Origin: Noviherbaspirillum cavernae | GTDB taxonomy: Bacteria; Pseudomonadota; Gammaproteobacteria; Burkholderiales; Burkholderiaceae_D | Assembly: GCF_003590875.1 (NCBI RefSeq) | Contig: NZ_QYUN01000002.1 | Coordinates: 1,488,001-1,552,000, forward strand | Length of the DNA stretch: 64,000 nt | Direction: 5' to 3' | Shown here: in pieces, positions 1-9,256 of the stretch | Numbering within the stretch: position 1 is the first letter of the stretch | Layout: each line of letters begins with the position of its first letter | Position numbers and translations under genes: made by a program | Notes under the pieces: model-generated | Told to the model about the DNA's origin: nothing | The model's input: the letters and a program-made list of their open reading frames with translations, nothing else | Databases searched by the model: none

Positions 1-665
1 ACGGGGCAAAGGTGATCGGCACGGCCACTACGGAAGCGGGTGCGGGAACGATTTCAAAGTATTTGTCTGAAATCAGGCCGGATTGCGGTAAGGGCGTTGT
101 ACTGAATGTAAACAACGCAGATGCCTGTAACGCGACAATCGAGGCAGTTCAGAAAGAGTTCGGTGGTTTGTCGATTCTTGTGAATAACGCGGGCATCACT
201 CAAGACCAGCTTGCCATGCGGATGAAAGATGAAGAGTGGGATGCCGTTATCGCCACCAACCTGACCGCGGTAGCCCGATTATCCCGCGCAGTATTGCGTG
301 GCATGATGAAAGCAAAACATGGACGCATTATCAACATCACGTCCGTGGTTGGATCTGCCGGCAATCCGGGGCAAATGAATTATGCGGCTGCCAAGGCGGG
401 AGTTGCCGGCATGGCGCGCGCATTGGCTCGCGAGATCGGCAGCCGGAACATTACGGTGAATTGTGTCGCTCCCGGTTTCATCGATACCGACATGACGAAG
501 ACATTGAGCGAGCAACAAACCTCCGCTCTGTTGCAGCAGATTCCGCTGGGCCGACTGGGCTTGCCTGAGGATATCGCCGCAGCGGTGGCATTTCTTGCGT
601 CGCCGCAAGCCGCTTACATTACCGGCACGACAGTGCATGTGAACGGCGGCATGTACATGAATTAA
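1..665 (+). CDS. fabG: 3-oxoacyl-ACP reductase FabG (5' end outside window)
   Basis: NADPH-dependent reductase of fatty-acid elongation, cytosolic short-chain dehydrogenase family. The frame is open to the left edge (it reads GAKVIGTA before the first possible GTG at 12), so the start and the Gly-rich cofactor loop lie upstream. Visible are the NNAG motif, the catalytic Ser (ITSVVGSAG), the YAAAK Tyr/Lys pair and the usual C-terminal end VNGGMYMN. It is followed after 122 bases by acpP and then fabF, the standard fab cluster. About 220 of the usual 245-250 residues are present. The identification is secure; only the N-terminus is missing. Confidence 0.96.
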   Translation, partial: GAKVIGTATTEAGAGTISKYLSEIRPDCGKGVVLNVNNADACNATIEAVQKEFGGLSILVNNAGITQDQLAMRMKDEEWDAVIATNLTAVARLSRAVLRGMMKAKHGRIINITSVVGSAGNPGQMNYAAAKAGVAGMARALAREIGSRNITVNCVAPGFIDTDMTKTLSEQQTSALLQQIPLGRLGLPEDIAAAVAFLASPQAAYITGTTVHVNGGMYMN

Positions 666-744
666 GCGAGAATAAGTTGCTTTTGGCCGATGATCAATCA
701 ATATTGAAGGCAAAGGCTGAAAGTGAATTTTCATTGCGCAAACC

Positions 745-753
745 TGATAAAAT
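745..753 (+). promoter_or_regulatory. acpP promoter, extended -10 with GC-rich discriminator
   Basis: TGATAAAAT fits an extended -10 (TG-N-TAAAAT) 35 bases before the acpP ATG and is followed at once by GCGCG. No good -35 is seen 16-18 bases upstream, which fits an extended -10. A G+C discriminator is typical of growth-rate/ppGpp-controlled promoters. The same TAAAATGCGCG string precedes lepA at 7368. Confidence 0.5.
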
Positions 754-787
754 GCGCGCACTTTCTGTAACCTACTGGAGGCAAAAT

Positions 788-1027
788 ATGTCCGATATCG
801 AACAACGCGTTAAGAAGATCGTCGCTGAACAACTGGGTGTCGCTGAAGCCGACATCAAAAATGAATCGTCTTTTGTTGACGACCTCGGTGCCGATTCGCT
901 TGACACGGTTGAACTCGTGATGGCGCTTGAAGACGAGTTCGAAATGGAAATCCCGGACGAACAAGCCGAAAAAATCACAACGGTGCAGCAGGCGATCGAC
1001 TACGCCAAGGCACACGTCAAGGCCTGA
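788..1027 (+). CDS. acpP: Acyl carrier protein
   Basis: Small acidic carrier (79 aa) that holds growing acyl chains on a phosphopantetheine arm in the cytosol. The attachment serine is S37 in the [13 protein letters not shown] helix. The start is the ATG at 788, preceded at 6-11 bases by GGAGGC; longer upstream readings have no family support. It lies between fabG and fabF, and its length and sequence are those of the standard housekeeping AcpP. The holo-ACP synthase gene acpS lies at 14.2 kb in this same window. Confidence 0.98.
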   Translation: MSDIEQRVKKIVAEQLGVAEADIKNESSFVDDLGADSLDTVELVMALEDEFEMEIPDEQAEKITTVQQAIDYAKAHVKA

Positions 1028-1057
1028 TTCTGTTTTTGATCGATCCAGGAGAGACGC

Positions 1058-2305
1058 TTGAGCCGCTCACGTGAACGTCGAGTTGTAGTGACCGGCCTCG
1101 GTTGTGTTTCACCTGTCGGCAATAATGTTGCCGATTCGTGGACTGCACTGACCGCAGGCAAATCGGGTATTGCGACCATCACAAAATTTGATGCCACACC
1201 TTTCTCCACGCGCTTTGGTGGTGAGGTGAAGGGCTTCAATATCGAGGATTACATTCCCGGCAAGGAAGCGCGCCATATGGATACGTTCATCCATTATGGG
1301 ATGGCTGCCGGTATCCAGGCGATAGAGGATAGCGGCCTGACCGTGACCGAAGAAAACGCTGAAACAATCGGTGTTATCGTGGGATCGGGTATTGGCGGCT
1401 TGCCGATGATTGAGGAAACTCATTCGGAGTTGATCAACCGCGGGCCTCGCAGGATCAGTCCATTCTTCGTGCCAGCGTCGATCATTAACATGATCTCGGG
1501 TCATCTTTCGATCAAATACGGACTCAAGGGACCCAACCTTGCCATCGTCACTGCGTGTACCACAGGGTTGCATTGCATTGGTGCAGCGGCCCGCTTGATT
1601 GAGTATGGTGATGCCGATGTCATGATCGCGGGAGGGGCCGAATCGACAGTCTCGCCCCTTGGTCTCGGTGGTTTTGCCGCAGCTCGCGCATTGTCCTCCC
1701 GGAACGACGATCCTGCGACAGCTTCCCGCCCTTGGGACAAGGATCGCGATGGCTTTGTACTGGGTGAAGGCGCTGGTGTGATGGTGCTCGAAGAGTACGA
1801 ACACGCGAAAGCCAGAGGTGCAAAGATTTATGCCGAGGTACTTGGTTTCGGCATGAGTGCCGATGCTTATCACATGACCGCACCATTGGAAGACGGTGAC
1901 GGGGCGCGGCGCTGCATGGTGGCCGCGATGAAAAATGCGGAAATCAACCCGGATCAGGTGGACTATGTGAATGCGCATGGTACATCGACGCCTCTGGGGG
2001 ATATTGCCGAAACAGTCGCTATCAAGCGCGCGCTGGGCGATCATGCGAAAAGCATCGTCGTCAACTCGACCAAGTCGATGACCGGGCATTTGCTGGGCGG
2101 CGCTGGCGGGCTCGAGTCGGTCTTCACGGTACTGGCGCTGCATCATCAACTGTCCCCGCCAACCATCAACATCTTTAATCAGGATCCGGCCTGCGATCTC
2201 GATTATTGCGCCAATAGCGCGCGCGATATGTCCATCAACATAGCGGTCAAAAACTCGTTCGGTTTTGGCGGTACGAACGGGACGCTTATCTTCGGCAAAG
2301 TCTGA
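1058..2305 (+). CDS. fabF: 3-oxoacyl-ACP synthase II (KAS II)
   Basis: Condensing enzyme extending acyl-ACP with malonyl-ACP; 415 aa, normal for FabF. The Cys-His-His triad is visible: C167 (TACTTGLHC), H307 (NAHGTST) and H344 ([12 protein letters not shown]). The start is a TTG at 1058 with CAGGAGAG 4-11 bases upstream; no ATG serves in frame nearby. It lies 30 bases after acpP and is probably co-transcribed with it. Confidence 0.97.
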   Translation: MSRSRERRVVVTGLGCVSPVGNNVADSWTALTAGKSGIATITKFDATPFSTRFGGEVKGFNIEDYIPGKEARHMDTFIHYGMAAGIQAIEDSGLTVTEENAETIGVIVGSGIGGLPMIEETHSELINRGPRRISPFFVPASIINMISGHLSIKYGLKGPNLAIVTACTTGLHCIGAAARLIEYGDADVMIAGGAESTVSPLGLGGFAAARALSSRNDDPATASRPWDKDRDGFVLGEGAGVMVLEEYEHAKARGAKIYAEVLGFGMSADAYHMTAPLEDGDGARRCMVAAMKNAEINPDQVDYVNAHGTSTPLGDIAETVAIKRALGDHAKSIVVNSTKSMTGHLLGGAGGLESVFTVLALHHQLSPPTINIFNQDPACDLDYCANSARDMSINIAVKNSFGFGGTNGTLIFGKV

Positions 2306-2370
2306 TTTCTCCGATTCCGTCCTGGTCCCAGGCGGAATCGGTTGCGAATCACCTTTTCAGCTCTTCCATC

Positions 2371-2877
2371 ATGTCAATTGCGGTATCAGTCGTGGTAAAA
2401 CCATCGCGACTATTGCTGATACTGGTCGGTGGCGTGTGCGCATCGGTGATCGCAGCCGGGAGCATGATTTCTCTCGGCGTGATTGGCAATCTTTCTGCAC
2501 TGCCTCGCGGCGTCATTGCGGTTTTCAGTTTTTTCCCAGCACTTTTTGGGTTTTATCATACCGTTCAAAACCGAAAAGCCATACATATTGATATCTCGGG
2601 TATTGGGCAAGTGCGTCTCAAGGAATTGAGCGCTTCAATTGGATCTTGTCAGGAACCAAATTGGCCGCATGTAAATAGTAGTGTGCCAGTTCGGTTATTG
2701 CAGGACTCGACACTTTGGTCGCAACTGTTGTTGTTGCGCTTGCAGACCGATAACGGGACGGTGGTGGTCGTGTCGATTTTGCCGGACTGCGTTTCGCGGG
2801 ACGAATTCCGGGCATTATCGGTTGCTTGCCGATGGATCGCCGCGCATAAGAGTTCGGCTGATCAAAAAAAAGCGTGA
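2371..2877 (+). CDS. Small membrane protein, possibly YgfX-like
   Basis: 168 aa, not firmly recognised. It opens with a short cytosolic segment, then two closely spaced hydrophobic helices (about residues 12-36 and 42-62), then a soluble region with beta-strand-like character ending near EFRALSVACRWI. Two N-terminal helices followed by a basic soluble domain is the plan of YgfX/CptA-type proteins, and a gene of that kind commonly sits between fabF and rpoE in betaproteobacteria; sequence similarity was not checked. No strong ribosome binding site precedes the ATG. The product name is inference; that it is a gene is likely. Confidence 0.6.
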   Translation: MSIAVSVVVKPSRLLLILVGGVCASVIAAGSMISLGVIGNLSALPRGVIAVFSFFPALFGFYHTVQNRKAIHIDISGIGQVRLKELSASIGSCQEPNWPHVNSSVPVRLLQDSTLWSQLLLLRLQTDNGTVVVVSILPDCVSRDEFRALSVACRWIAAHKSSADQKKA

Positions 2878-2895
2878 ATTTATTCGGACAGCGTT

Positions 2896-2922
2896 GAACT
2901 TACTATATTTCTTCCAGTCAAC
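2896..2922 (+). promoter_or_regulatory. Sigma-E type promoter before rpoE
   Basis: GAACTT at 2896-2901, a 16-base spacer, then TCAAC at 2918-2922. This is close to the sigma-E consensus (GGAACTT, N16, TCAAA), with one mismatch in the -10 element. It lies 45 bases upstream of the rpoE start and suggests autoregulation of the rpoE-rseA-rseB-mucD operon. Confidence 0.65.
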
Positions 2923-2966
2923 TAACAAAGCCGCGTACATGTTGCAATGAAACAAGGGAATGGGGA

Positions 2967-3569
2967 TTGACGACAGAACGCGACATTGACCAACTGCTTG
3001 TCGAGCGCGTCCAGCGTGGCGATAAAAAAGCGTTCGAGCTATTAGTGACCAAGTATCAACGGAAACTGATGCGGCTCGTGTCTCGGCTTGTGCGCGATCA
3101 GGCGGAAGCCGAGGACGTGGTGCAGGAAGCCTTTATCAAGGCATATCGGGCCCTGCCTCAGTTTCGCGGCGATTCTGCGTTTTATACGTGGCTGTACAGG
3201 ATAGGCATTAACACTGCGAAGAATTATCTGGTGACGCAGGGGCGGCGCGCACCCACGTCAACGGAAGCTGATGCTGAAGAAGCAGAAACCTTTGATGATG
3301 GTGAACACCTGCGGGACATCAATACGCCGGAATCGATGCTGGCAACCAAGCAGATCGCCGAGACTGTGAATGTGGCGATGGATGCACTTCCGGACGAGCT
3401 GCGTGTTGCAATCACATTGCGCGAAATCGAAGGGTTGAGCTACGATGAAATTGCGGAGGCGATGGGATGTCCGATCGGGACCGTACGCAGCCGGATATTC
3501 AGGGCGCGTGAGGCTATCGCAGAAAAGCTGAGGCCATTGCTGGGTACTGCAATAGACAAACGTTGGTAG
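2967..3569 (+). CDS. rpoE: RNA polymerase sigma factor RpoE (sigma-24)
   Basis: ECF sigma factor of the envelope stress response, 200 aa. Region 2 (DQAEAEDVVQEAF, then FYTWLYRIGINTAKN) and region 4 (LPDELRVAITLREIEGLSY, then GTVRSRIFRAREAI helix-turn-helix) are intact. The start is a TTG at 2967 after GGGAATGGGGA; the ATG at 2947 is in another frame and stops at once. The downstream genes rseA, rseB and mucD are its regulators and output. A sigma-E-like promoter lies just upstream. Confidence 0.96.
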   Translation: MTTERDIDQLLVERVQRGDKKAFELLVTKYQRKLMRLVSRLVRDQAEAEDVVQEAFIKAYRALPQFRGDSAFYTWLYRIGINTAKNYLVTQGRRAPTSTEADAEEAETFDDGEHLRDINTPESMLATKQIAETVNVAMDALPDELRVAITLREIEGLSYDEIAEAMGCPIGTVRSRIFRAREAIAEKLRPLLGTAIDKRW

Positions 3570-3639
3570 CGGCAAAAGCGCCTATAAATACGGATTTGGG
3601 AACGAAAACAGGGATCAGCCCAGCTTAAACGAGGTTGTA

Positions 3640-4308
3640 ATGAATACGAAAGAAATGGCCAAAGAACAGATTTCTGCTTTTGCTGATGGAGAGTTAAGCG
3701 ATCAGCAGACGGAGATGGTGCTTGCTTCTTTGCGCCAAACTGATCACCGAAACGACTGGGAGCTATATCACCAAATCGGCGATGTGTTGCGCTCGGACGA
3801 CATTGCTGTTGAATTGAGTCCCGGATTTGCCGCCCGCATGGCGGCGCGCCTGGAAATGGAGCCGACAATCATTGCACCCGCAATGGCTATGCAGTCGTCG
3901 ACATCTGACGCCATTGGAGTCGGAATGCCGGCGGCATCCGGCAAAGCGAATGCATTCCCGCGGCCCGCAAAGCGATGGGCACTGTCCGGAGTTGCGGCCG
4001 CAGCAGCGGTGGCGACGGTTGCATTTGTCACGGCACCGCAGCTAATGGTGGCCATGAAGGACATCACAGGTGGTGACGCCGGCGAGACAAGTCTTGCTTC
4101 CGCTGCGGCGACAGCTTCAAGCATCACGCACGTTGATTCCCGCATGGCCCAGCCGGCCTTGATCGCTACTCGCGCCCCGGAAGGCGTAGTACTGCGTGAC
4201 GCACGCATTGACGACTACCTGCTGGCGCACCAACGATTTTCCCCATCCGTGTACAGCACTGCGCAGTATGCACGCTCGGCCACTTTTGCAACCGATTCCA
4301 ATAAATGA
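3640..4308 (+). CDS. rseA: Anti-sigma-E factor RseA
   Basis: Inner-membrane anti-sigma factor, 222 aa. The N-terminal cytosolic domain carries the family pattern ISAFADGELSD and WELYHQIGDVLRS, which clamps RpoE. A single hydrophobic helix follows (about residues 110-132), then a periplasmic tail that would contact RseB. It lies 70 bases after rpoE and overlaps rseB by 4 bases (ATGA). The periplasmic part is Ala/Thr-rich and poorly conserved, as is usual. Confidence 0.92.
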   Translation: MNTKEMAKEQISAFADGELSDQQTEMVLASLRQTDHRNDWELYHQIGDVLRSDDIAVELSPGFAARMAARLEMEPTIIAPAMAMQSSTSDAIGVGMPAASGKANAFPRPAKRWALSGVAAAAAVATVAFVTAPQLMVAMKDITGGDAGETSLASAAATASSITHVDSRMAQPALIATRAPEGVVLRDARIDDYLLAHQRFSPSVYSTAQYARSATFATDSNK

Positions 4309-5360
4309 TTTGTATGCGGCAAACACTCGTTTTATTTAGGTTTGTCGTTGCGTTTTCTGTTCTCTTTGCTCTATCAGCCAAGGCTCAAAATATAGAGTCG
4401 CCCGCTGATAAACGTGAGGCGCAGTCCTGGTTGAAGAAAATCCAGTCTGCAGCGCAGAAGCTCAATTACGCTGGCACTTTCGTGTACCAACAGGGAACGC
4501 AGATTCGCACGTCGCGTATCACGCATCTGGTGGATGGCAAGAGGGAAATCGAAAAATTGGAGATTCTCGACGGCAAGCCACGTGAATATATACGCAGTAA
4601 CGAAGAGGTCGTTTGTTATGTGCCTGAAGCCAAAACCTTGCTGGTAGAAAAGCGCGTCACACACGACGTGTTCCCTGCGATTCTGGCAGCCAATCCGTCC
4701 GATTTGACCGATTTTTACAATGTCAGAAAAGGCGAAGCAGGACGCGTGGCGGGACACGATTCGCAGGCAATCGTACTGGAACCGAAGGATAACCTGCGTT
4801 ATGGATATCAATTGTGGGCGGAAAAGACGACTGGCTTGTTGCTTCGGGCGCAGACGTTGAACGAAAAAAGCGAGGTCGTCGAGCAAATCACTTTTACCCA
4901 GATTGCAATCGGAAATATCGACAAGAATCGCGTGAAGCCGACCTTTCAAAACACTGCCGGCTGGCGAGTTGAAAATGCAGTCATGAGTCAGGTTAGTTTG
5001 TCCGGCTGGACGGTCAAATCCGTGCCTCCGGGGTTCAAGAAAATTCGCGAAGTGAAGCGGCTGGTATCGGATACGACTCCCATGAATTCGAGCGCGTCCG
5101 GAAATGCACAGAATAATGCACATCCAGCGACACAGCCTCATCAAAGAGAAGTGTCACAGATTGTGTTTTCTGACGGGCTGGCTGCGATTTCCGTATTTAT
5201 CGAGCCGGGCACGCAAAGCCGTACCGAAGGATTCATGCAGCAAGGTGCAATGAATATCGCTGGTAAACGTCAAGGCGATTTTTGGCTTACCATCGTGGGC
5301 GAGGTGCCGTCTACGGCAATCAAGCAAGTCGCCAATTCGATTGAATTCAAATCCAGGTAA
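4305..5360 (+). CDS. rseB: Sigma-E regulatory protein RseB/MucB
   Basis: Periplasmic lipid-sensing regulator that shields RseA from proteolysis; 351 aa. An N-terminal signal peptide (hydrophobic to about residue 26, ending SAKAQ) is followed by the large MucB domain (FVYQQG, then ITHLVDGKREIEKLE) and the smaller C-terminal domain (GDFWLTIVGEVPS). The start at 4305 overlaps the rseA stop; an ATG at 4314 is an equally good start for the signal peptide. It is translationally coupled within the operon. Confidence 0.93.
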   Translation: MICMRQTLVLFRFVVAFSVLFALSAKAQNIESPADKREAQSWLKKIQSAAQKLNYAGTFVYQQGTQIRTSRITHLVDGKREIEKLEILDGKPREYIRSNEEVVCYVPEAKTLLVEKRVTHDVFPAILAANPSDLTDFYNVRKGEAGRVAGHDSQAIVLEPKDNLRYGYQLWAEKTTGLLLRAQTLNEKSEVVEQITFTQIAIGNIDKNRVKPTFQNTAGWRVENAVMSQVSLSGWTVKSVPPGFKKIREVKRLVSDTTPMNSSASGNAQNNAHPATQPHQREVSQIVFSDGLAAISVFIEPGTQSRTEGFMQQGAMNIAGKRQGDFWLTIVGEVPSTAIKQVANSIEFKSR

Positions 5361-5370
5361 CTAAAGAACC

Positions 5371-6846
5371 ATGAGGGCAATCTTGTCTGCACGGAACACA
5401 ATATTGGCGGTACTCCTTGGCGCGAGCAGTGCATTCTTTGCACTCCCCTTGGCAGGCGGTGTGTCGTCGGCATCTGCAGCATCTGTCGCAGGACTTCCCG
5501 ATTTCACCGATCTGGTGGAAAGAACGGGAGCGGCCGTGGTTAATATCCGGACAACTGAACGTGTAAAAAATGGCCAAGGCATTCCTGGTAGCGACGACGA
5601 AGAGATGCAGGAATTTTTTCGGCGGTTTTTTGGTGTGCCGATGCCGCCACGTCAACAGCCGGCACCGCGAAATCGCAAGCCTGGCCCGCAACAGGACGAG
5701 GAAGTTCAACGTGGCGTTGGCTCGGGATTCATCATTTCGCCTGACGGCTTCGTATTGACCAATGCGCACGTGGTGGACGGCGCGGATGATGTCTATGTCA
5801 CGTTGACAGACAAGCGCGAGTTCAAGGCGAAGATTATTGGCGTGGACAAACGCACGGACGTCGCGGTTGTCAAGATTGAAGGGAGCAATCTGCCGCGCCT
5901 GACGATCGGTGATCCGGGCAAGCTTCGCGTCGGAGAATGGGTGATTGCAATCGGTTCTCCTTTCGGACTTGAGAATACAGTGACTGCGGGCATTATTTCG
6001 GCGAAGGCACGCGATACCGGTGACTATCTGCCCTTGATTCAGACCGACGTCGCGGTCAATCCCGGAAATTCAGGCGGGCCGTTGATCAATATGCGCGGCG
6101 AAGTGGTCGGCATCAATTCGCAGATCTACAGCCGTTCCGGCGGATACATGGGAATCTCATTTGCCGTTCCCATTGACGAGGCGGTACGTGTTGCGGATCA
6201 GTTACGAGCAACCGGCAAAGTAACTCGTGGCCGCATAGGTGTGCAGATCGGCGAAGTCACGAAAGATGTCGCTGAATCGCTTGGGATGCCTAGAGCGAAC
6301 GGCGCTTTGGTACAGCGGGTCGAGCCGGGTGGCCCCGCAGAAAAGGGTGGATTGGAAGCCGGAGATATCATTCTCAAGCTCAATGGCATCAATATCGAAA
6401 AATCGAGCGATCTGCCGCGGCTTGTCGGTGCAATCAAACCCGGTACGCGCGCGACATTGACCGTGTGGCGCAAGGGTGCGCCGCGTGATTTCACGTTGAC
6501 GATCATCGAGCTGGAACCCGAAAAAACCGCCAAGAAGGAACCGAAAAAAGCAAAACCCGAGCAGCCCGCCAATGCCTTGGGATTGGTGGTGAGCGACCTC
6601 ACAGAAGCCCAGAAAAAGGAGCTTAAGGTGGATGGGGGAGTTATTGTTGATGCGGCTGAAGGTTCTGCGGCACGTGCCGGACTGCGTCCAGGGGACGTGA
6701 TACTTCAACTAAATAATACGGATGTGCAGGATGCCAAGCAGTTCAATGTCGCGGTATCCAAACTTGATACGAAGAAGGCCGCTGTAGTGCTTGTACGACG
6801 CGGTGAGGCATCGCAATTCGTCCCGATCCGGCCGAATGGGCAGTAG
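5371..6846 (+). CDS. mucD: Periplasmic serine protease DegP/HtrA family (MucD)
   Basis: Trypsin-like protease and chaperone for misfolded envelope proteins, 491 aa. A signal peptide runs to about residue 38, followed by the protease domain with triad H133 (TNAHVVDG), D163 (RTDVAVVKI) and S234 (GNSGGPL), then two PDZ domains (about 285-375 and 395-490). The inter-PDZ linker is Lys/Glu/Pro-rich. It is the last gene of the sigma-E operon, 10 bases after rseB, the usual mucD position, and is followed by a hairpin terminator. Confidence 0.95.
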   Translation: MRAILSARNTILAVLLGASSAFFALPLAGGVSSASAASVAGLPDFTDLVERTGAAVVNIRTTERVKNGQGIPGSDDEEMQEFFRRFFGVPMPPRQQPAPRNRKPGPQQDEEVQRGVGSGFIISPDGFVLTNAHVVDGADDVYVTLTDKREFKAKIIGVDKRTDVAVVKIEGSNLPRLTIGDPGKLRVGEWVIAIGSPFGLENTVTAGIISAKARDTGDYLPLIQTDVAVNPGNSGGPLINMRGEVVGINSQIYSRSGGYMGISFAVPIDEAVRVADQLRATGKVTRGRIGVQIGEVTKDVAESLGMPRANGALVQRVEPGGPAEKGGLEAGDIILKLNGINIEKSSDLPRLVGAIKPGTRATLTVWRKGAPRDFTLTIIELEPEKTAKKEPKKAKPEQPANALGLVVSDLTEAQKKELKVDGGVIVDAAEGSAARAGLRPGDVILQLNNTDVQDAKQFNVAVSKLDTKKAAVVLVRRGEASQFVPIRPNGQ

Positions 6847-6862
6847 CATTTTCTCTTCCGAC

Positions 6863-6900
6863 AAGGGCCACCAGCTGCATGAGGCTTGTGGCCTTTTCTT
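6863..6900 (+). terminator. Rho-independent terminator of the rpoE-mucD operon
   Basis: GGCCAC at 6866-6871 pairs with GTGGCC at 6888-6893. The stem continues inward (AGC with GCT after one mismatch) around a short loop, and TTTTCTTT follows. It lies 20 bases after the mucD stop. Confidence 0.8.
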
Positions 6901-6923
6901 TATCCACGCTTACCAAATCCACT

Positions 6924-7178
6924 TTGGTTCACTTCACTCTCTACTCCAGAAGCTATTGTCATCTTTGCGATGACATGATTGAGGCGCTGCAAGCATTGCG
7001 TAGCGAATATCCGTTTGCGCTTGAAATTGTCGACGTGGATGCCGATGACGGGCTGGTCGCGCAGTTCGATGAACTGGTACCCGTACTTGTTGGGTCTAAA
7101 GACAATGCGACGACGGTACAGCTATGCAACTATTTTCTGGATGAGGCAAAAGTGAGAGATTTTTTGGGCGCGCCATAA
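6924..7178 (+). CDS. Glutaredoxin-like protein (DUF836 type)
   Basis: About 84 aa, thioredoxin fold: beta strand HFTLYSR, redox motif CHLC, helix DDMIEALQAL, then EIVDVDADDGL and the cis-Pro region ELVPVLVG. Proteins of this family sit beside lepA in many beta- and gammaproteobacteria; the substrate is unknown. The frame is open from an ATG at 6879, but that ATG lies in the loop of the upstream terminator, so the TTG at 6924, directly before the first strand, is the better start. Its Shine-Dalgarno is weak. Confidence 0.85.
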   Translation: MVHFTLYSRSYCHLCDDMIEALQALRSEYPFALEIVDVDADDGLVAQFDELVPVLVGSKDNATTVQLCNYFLDEAKVRDFLGAP

Positions 7179-7462
7179 TTCAGAATGCGAAATATTCTTC
7201 GCTCGGAATTGCGATGGTGTGGCTTGTCATTCTTGAATTTGAATGACGGCAGAGTGAGCGAACAAGAACATTTTCGATGCAATTTTTCGTGATTTCAAGA
7301 AAGAAAGAATGCGGGATGTGAAATGGGTTTGACTCCACATTCAAGGGTTTTCCACTCTGAAATCCGGTAAAATGCGCGTTATTGAACAACCTTCTGGAAG
7401 AGGCGCTCATTTGGGGTTGCTACCCTGTTCAGAGCGCTTTTTTTGTAATTGCACCTTAATTA
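7179..7462 (+). other. Intergenic region before lepA
   Basis: No gene is seen in these 284 bases. They hold a small hairpin (GTCATTC 7226-7232 with GAATGAC 7241-7247), a possible -10 element TAAAAT at 7368-7373 followed by GCGCG, and a terminator-like hairpin at 7401-7444. No Shine-Dalgarno precedes the lepA ATG. Confidence 0.6.
7401..7444 (+). terminator. Terminator-like hairpin in the lepA leader
   Basis: AGGCGCTC (7401-7408) pairs with GAGCGCTT (7432-7439) over 8 bp with one G-T. A nested GGGT/ACCC stem lies at 7414-7425, and seven T residues follow. It ends 18 bases before the lepA ATG and about 30 bases after the likely promoter, so it could be an attenuator or end a very short RNA. Confidence 0.6.
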
Positions 7463-9256
7463 ATGGATAACATTCGCAATTTTTCCATCATCGCCCATAT
7501 CGATCATGGCAAATCAACACTGGCTGACCGCATTATCCAATTATGCGGAGGCTTGTCCGATCGCGAGATGGAAGCCCAGGTCCTCGACTCGATGGATATT
7601 GAGCGGGAACGTGGCATTACGATCAAGGCGCAGACGGCGGCCTTGTCTTACAAGGCGCGTGATGGCGAAATCTATAATCTGAACCTGATCGATACGCCCG
7701 GCCATGTGGACTTCAGCTATGAGGTCAGCCGCTCATTGTCCGCATGTGAGGGGGCATTGCTCGTGGTGGACGCCTCTCAGGGCGTTGAGGCGCAAACGGT
7801 GGCCAATTGCTATACTGCGCTGGATCTTGGTGTTGAAGTGGTCCCCGTGTTGAACAAGATCGATCTGCCATCCGCCGATCCGGAAAATGCGATTCGTGAA
7901 ATCGAGGATGTGATCGGCATCGATGCCGGCGACGCGGTACGGTGCTCCGCAAAAACAGGCATGGGCGTCGAGGATGTACTGGAGGCATTGATCAGCAAGG
8001 TGCCACCTCCCAAGGGGGCGGTCGATGCGCCGCTGCAGGCGTTGATTGTCGATTCATGGTTCGACAACTATGTGGGTGTTGTCATGCTGGTCCGGATTGT
8101 CAACGGCGCGTTGCGCCCCAAGGACAAGATATTGCTGATGGCGACCGGAGCCCAATACCTGACGGAAAGCATTGGTGTGTTCACGCCGAAATCGCAGGCG
8201 CGCGACGTGCTATCGGCAGGGCAGGTTGGATTCATCATCGCGGGCATCAAGGAACTGAAGGCGGCAAAGGTCGGAGATACGATTACGCTGGCTGCCAAGC
8301 CGGCCGCAGAGCCGCTGCCGGGATTCAAGGAAGTGCAGCCGCAAGTGTTTGCAGGCTTGTTTCCGGTCGAGGCAAATCAGTATGACGCGCTGCGCGATTC
8401 GCTCGAAAAGTTAAAGCTGAACGACGCGGCATTGCAGTACGAGCCTGAAGTGTCGCAGGCGCTTGGTTTCGGCTTCCGCTGCGGCTTCCTTGGCTTGCTG
8501 CATATGGAGATCGTGCAGGAACGACTCGAACGCGAGTTCGACATGGACTTGATCACGACGGCACCCACCGTCATTTATGAGGTCGTGCAGCGCGATGGCA
8601 CCATCATCTCGGTCGATAACCCATCGAAGATGCCGGAACCATCGAAGATCGAGGAGATTCGCGAGCCGATCGCGACAGTCAACCTGTACATGCCGCAGGA
8701 GTACGTTGGTTCGGTCATTACGCTATGTACCCAGAAGCGCGGCGTACAGACCAACATGACTTACCACGGCAAGCAGGTGATGCTGACGTATGAAATGCCG
8801 ATGGCGGAAATCGTGCTCGATTTCTTCGACAAGCTGAAGTCCACGTCGCGCGGTTACGCATCCATGGATTATGAATTCCTGGAGAATCGCGCCGCAGATG
8901 TCGTCAAGGTAGACATGCTGATCAATGCGGAAAAGGTGGATGCTTTGGCGATCATCGTGCACCGTTCGACCAGCCAGTATCGTGGACGGGCGGTTGCGGC
9001 CAAGATGCGTGAGTTGATTCCGCGTCAAATGTTCGACGTCGCGATCCAGGCTGCGATCGGGTCAAACATCATCGCCCGCGAGAACGTCAAAGCCATGCGC
9101 AAGAACGTGCTGGCGAAGTGCTATGGAGGTGATATCAGTCGCAAACGCAAGCTGCTCGAAAAGCAGAAGGCCGGCAAGAAGCGCATGAAGCAGGTCGGCT
9201 CGGTAGAGGTGCCGCAAGAAGCATTCCTGGCGATTTTACAAGTGGACGATAAATGA
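7463..9256 (+). CDS. lepA: Elongation factor 4 (back-translocating GTPase LepA)
   Basis: Ribosome-associated GTPase, 597 aa, the normal length. G1 [10 protein letters not shown]3 DTPGHVDF and G4 NKIDLP are present, as is the LepA-specific C-terminal domain ([26 protein letters not shown]). The start ATG at 7463 lacks a clear Shine-Dalgarno. The stop overlaps the lepB start by 4 bases, so lepA-lepB form an operon. Confidence 0.98.
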   Translation: MDNIRNFSIIAHIDHGKSTLADRIIQLCGGLSDREMEAQVLDSMDIERERGITIKAQTAALSYKARDGEIYNLNLIDTPGHVDFSYEVSRSLSACEGALLVVDASQGVEAQTVANCYTALDLGVEVVPVLNKIDLPSADPENAIREIEDVIGIDAGDAVRCSAKTGMGVEDVLEALISKVPPPKGAVDAPLQALIVDSWFDNYVGVVMLVRIVNGALRPKDKILLMATGAQYLTESIGVFTPKSQARDVLSAGQVGFIIAGIKELKAAKVGDTITLAAKPAAEPLPGFKEVQPQVFAGLFPVEANQYDALRDSLEKLKLNDAALQYEPEVSQALGFGFRCGFLGLLHMEIVQERLEREFDMDLITTAPTVIYEVVQRDGTIISVDNPSKMPEPSKIEEIREPIATVNLYMPQEYVGSVITLCTQKRGVQTNMTYHGKQVMLTYEMPMAEIVLDFFDKLKSTSRGYASMDYEFLENRAADVVKVDMLINAEKVDALAIIVHRSTSQYRGRAVAAKMRELIPRQMFDVAIQAAIGSNIIARENVKAMRKNVLAKCYGGDISRKRKLLEKQKAGKKRMKQVGSVEVPQEAFLAILQVDDK

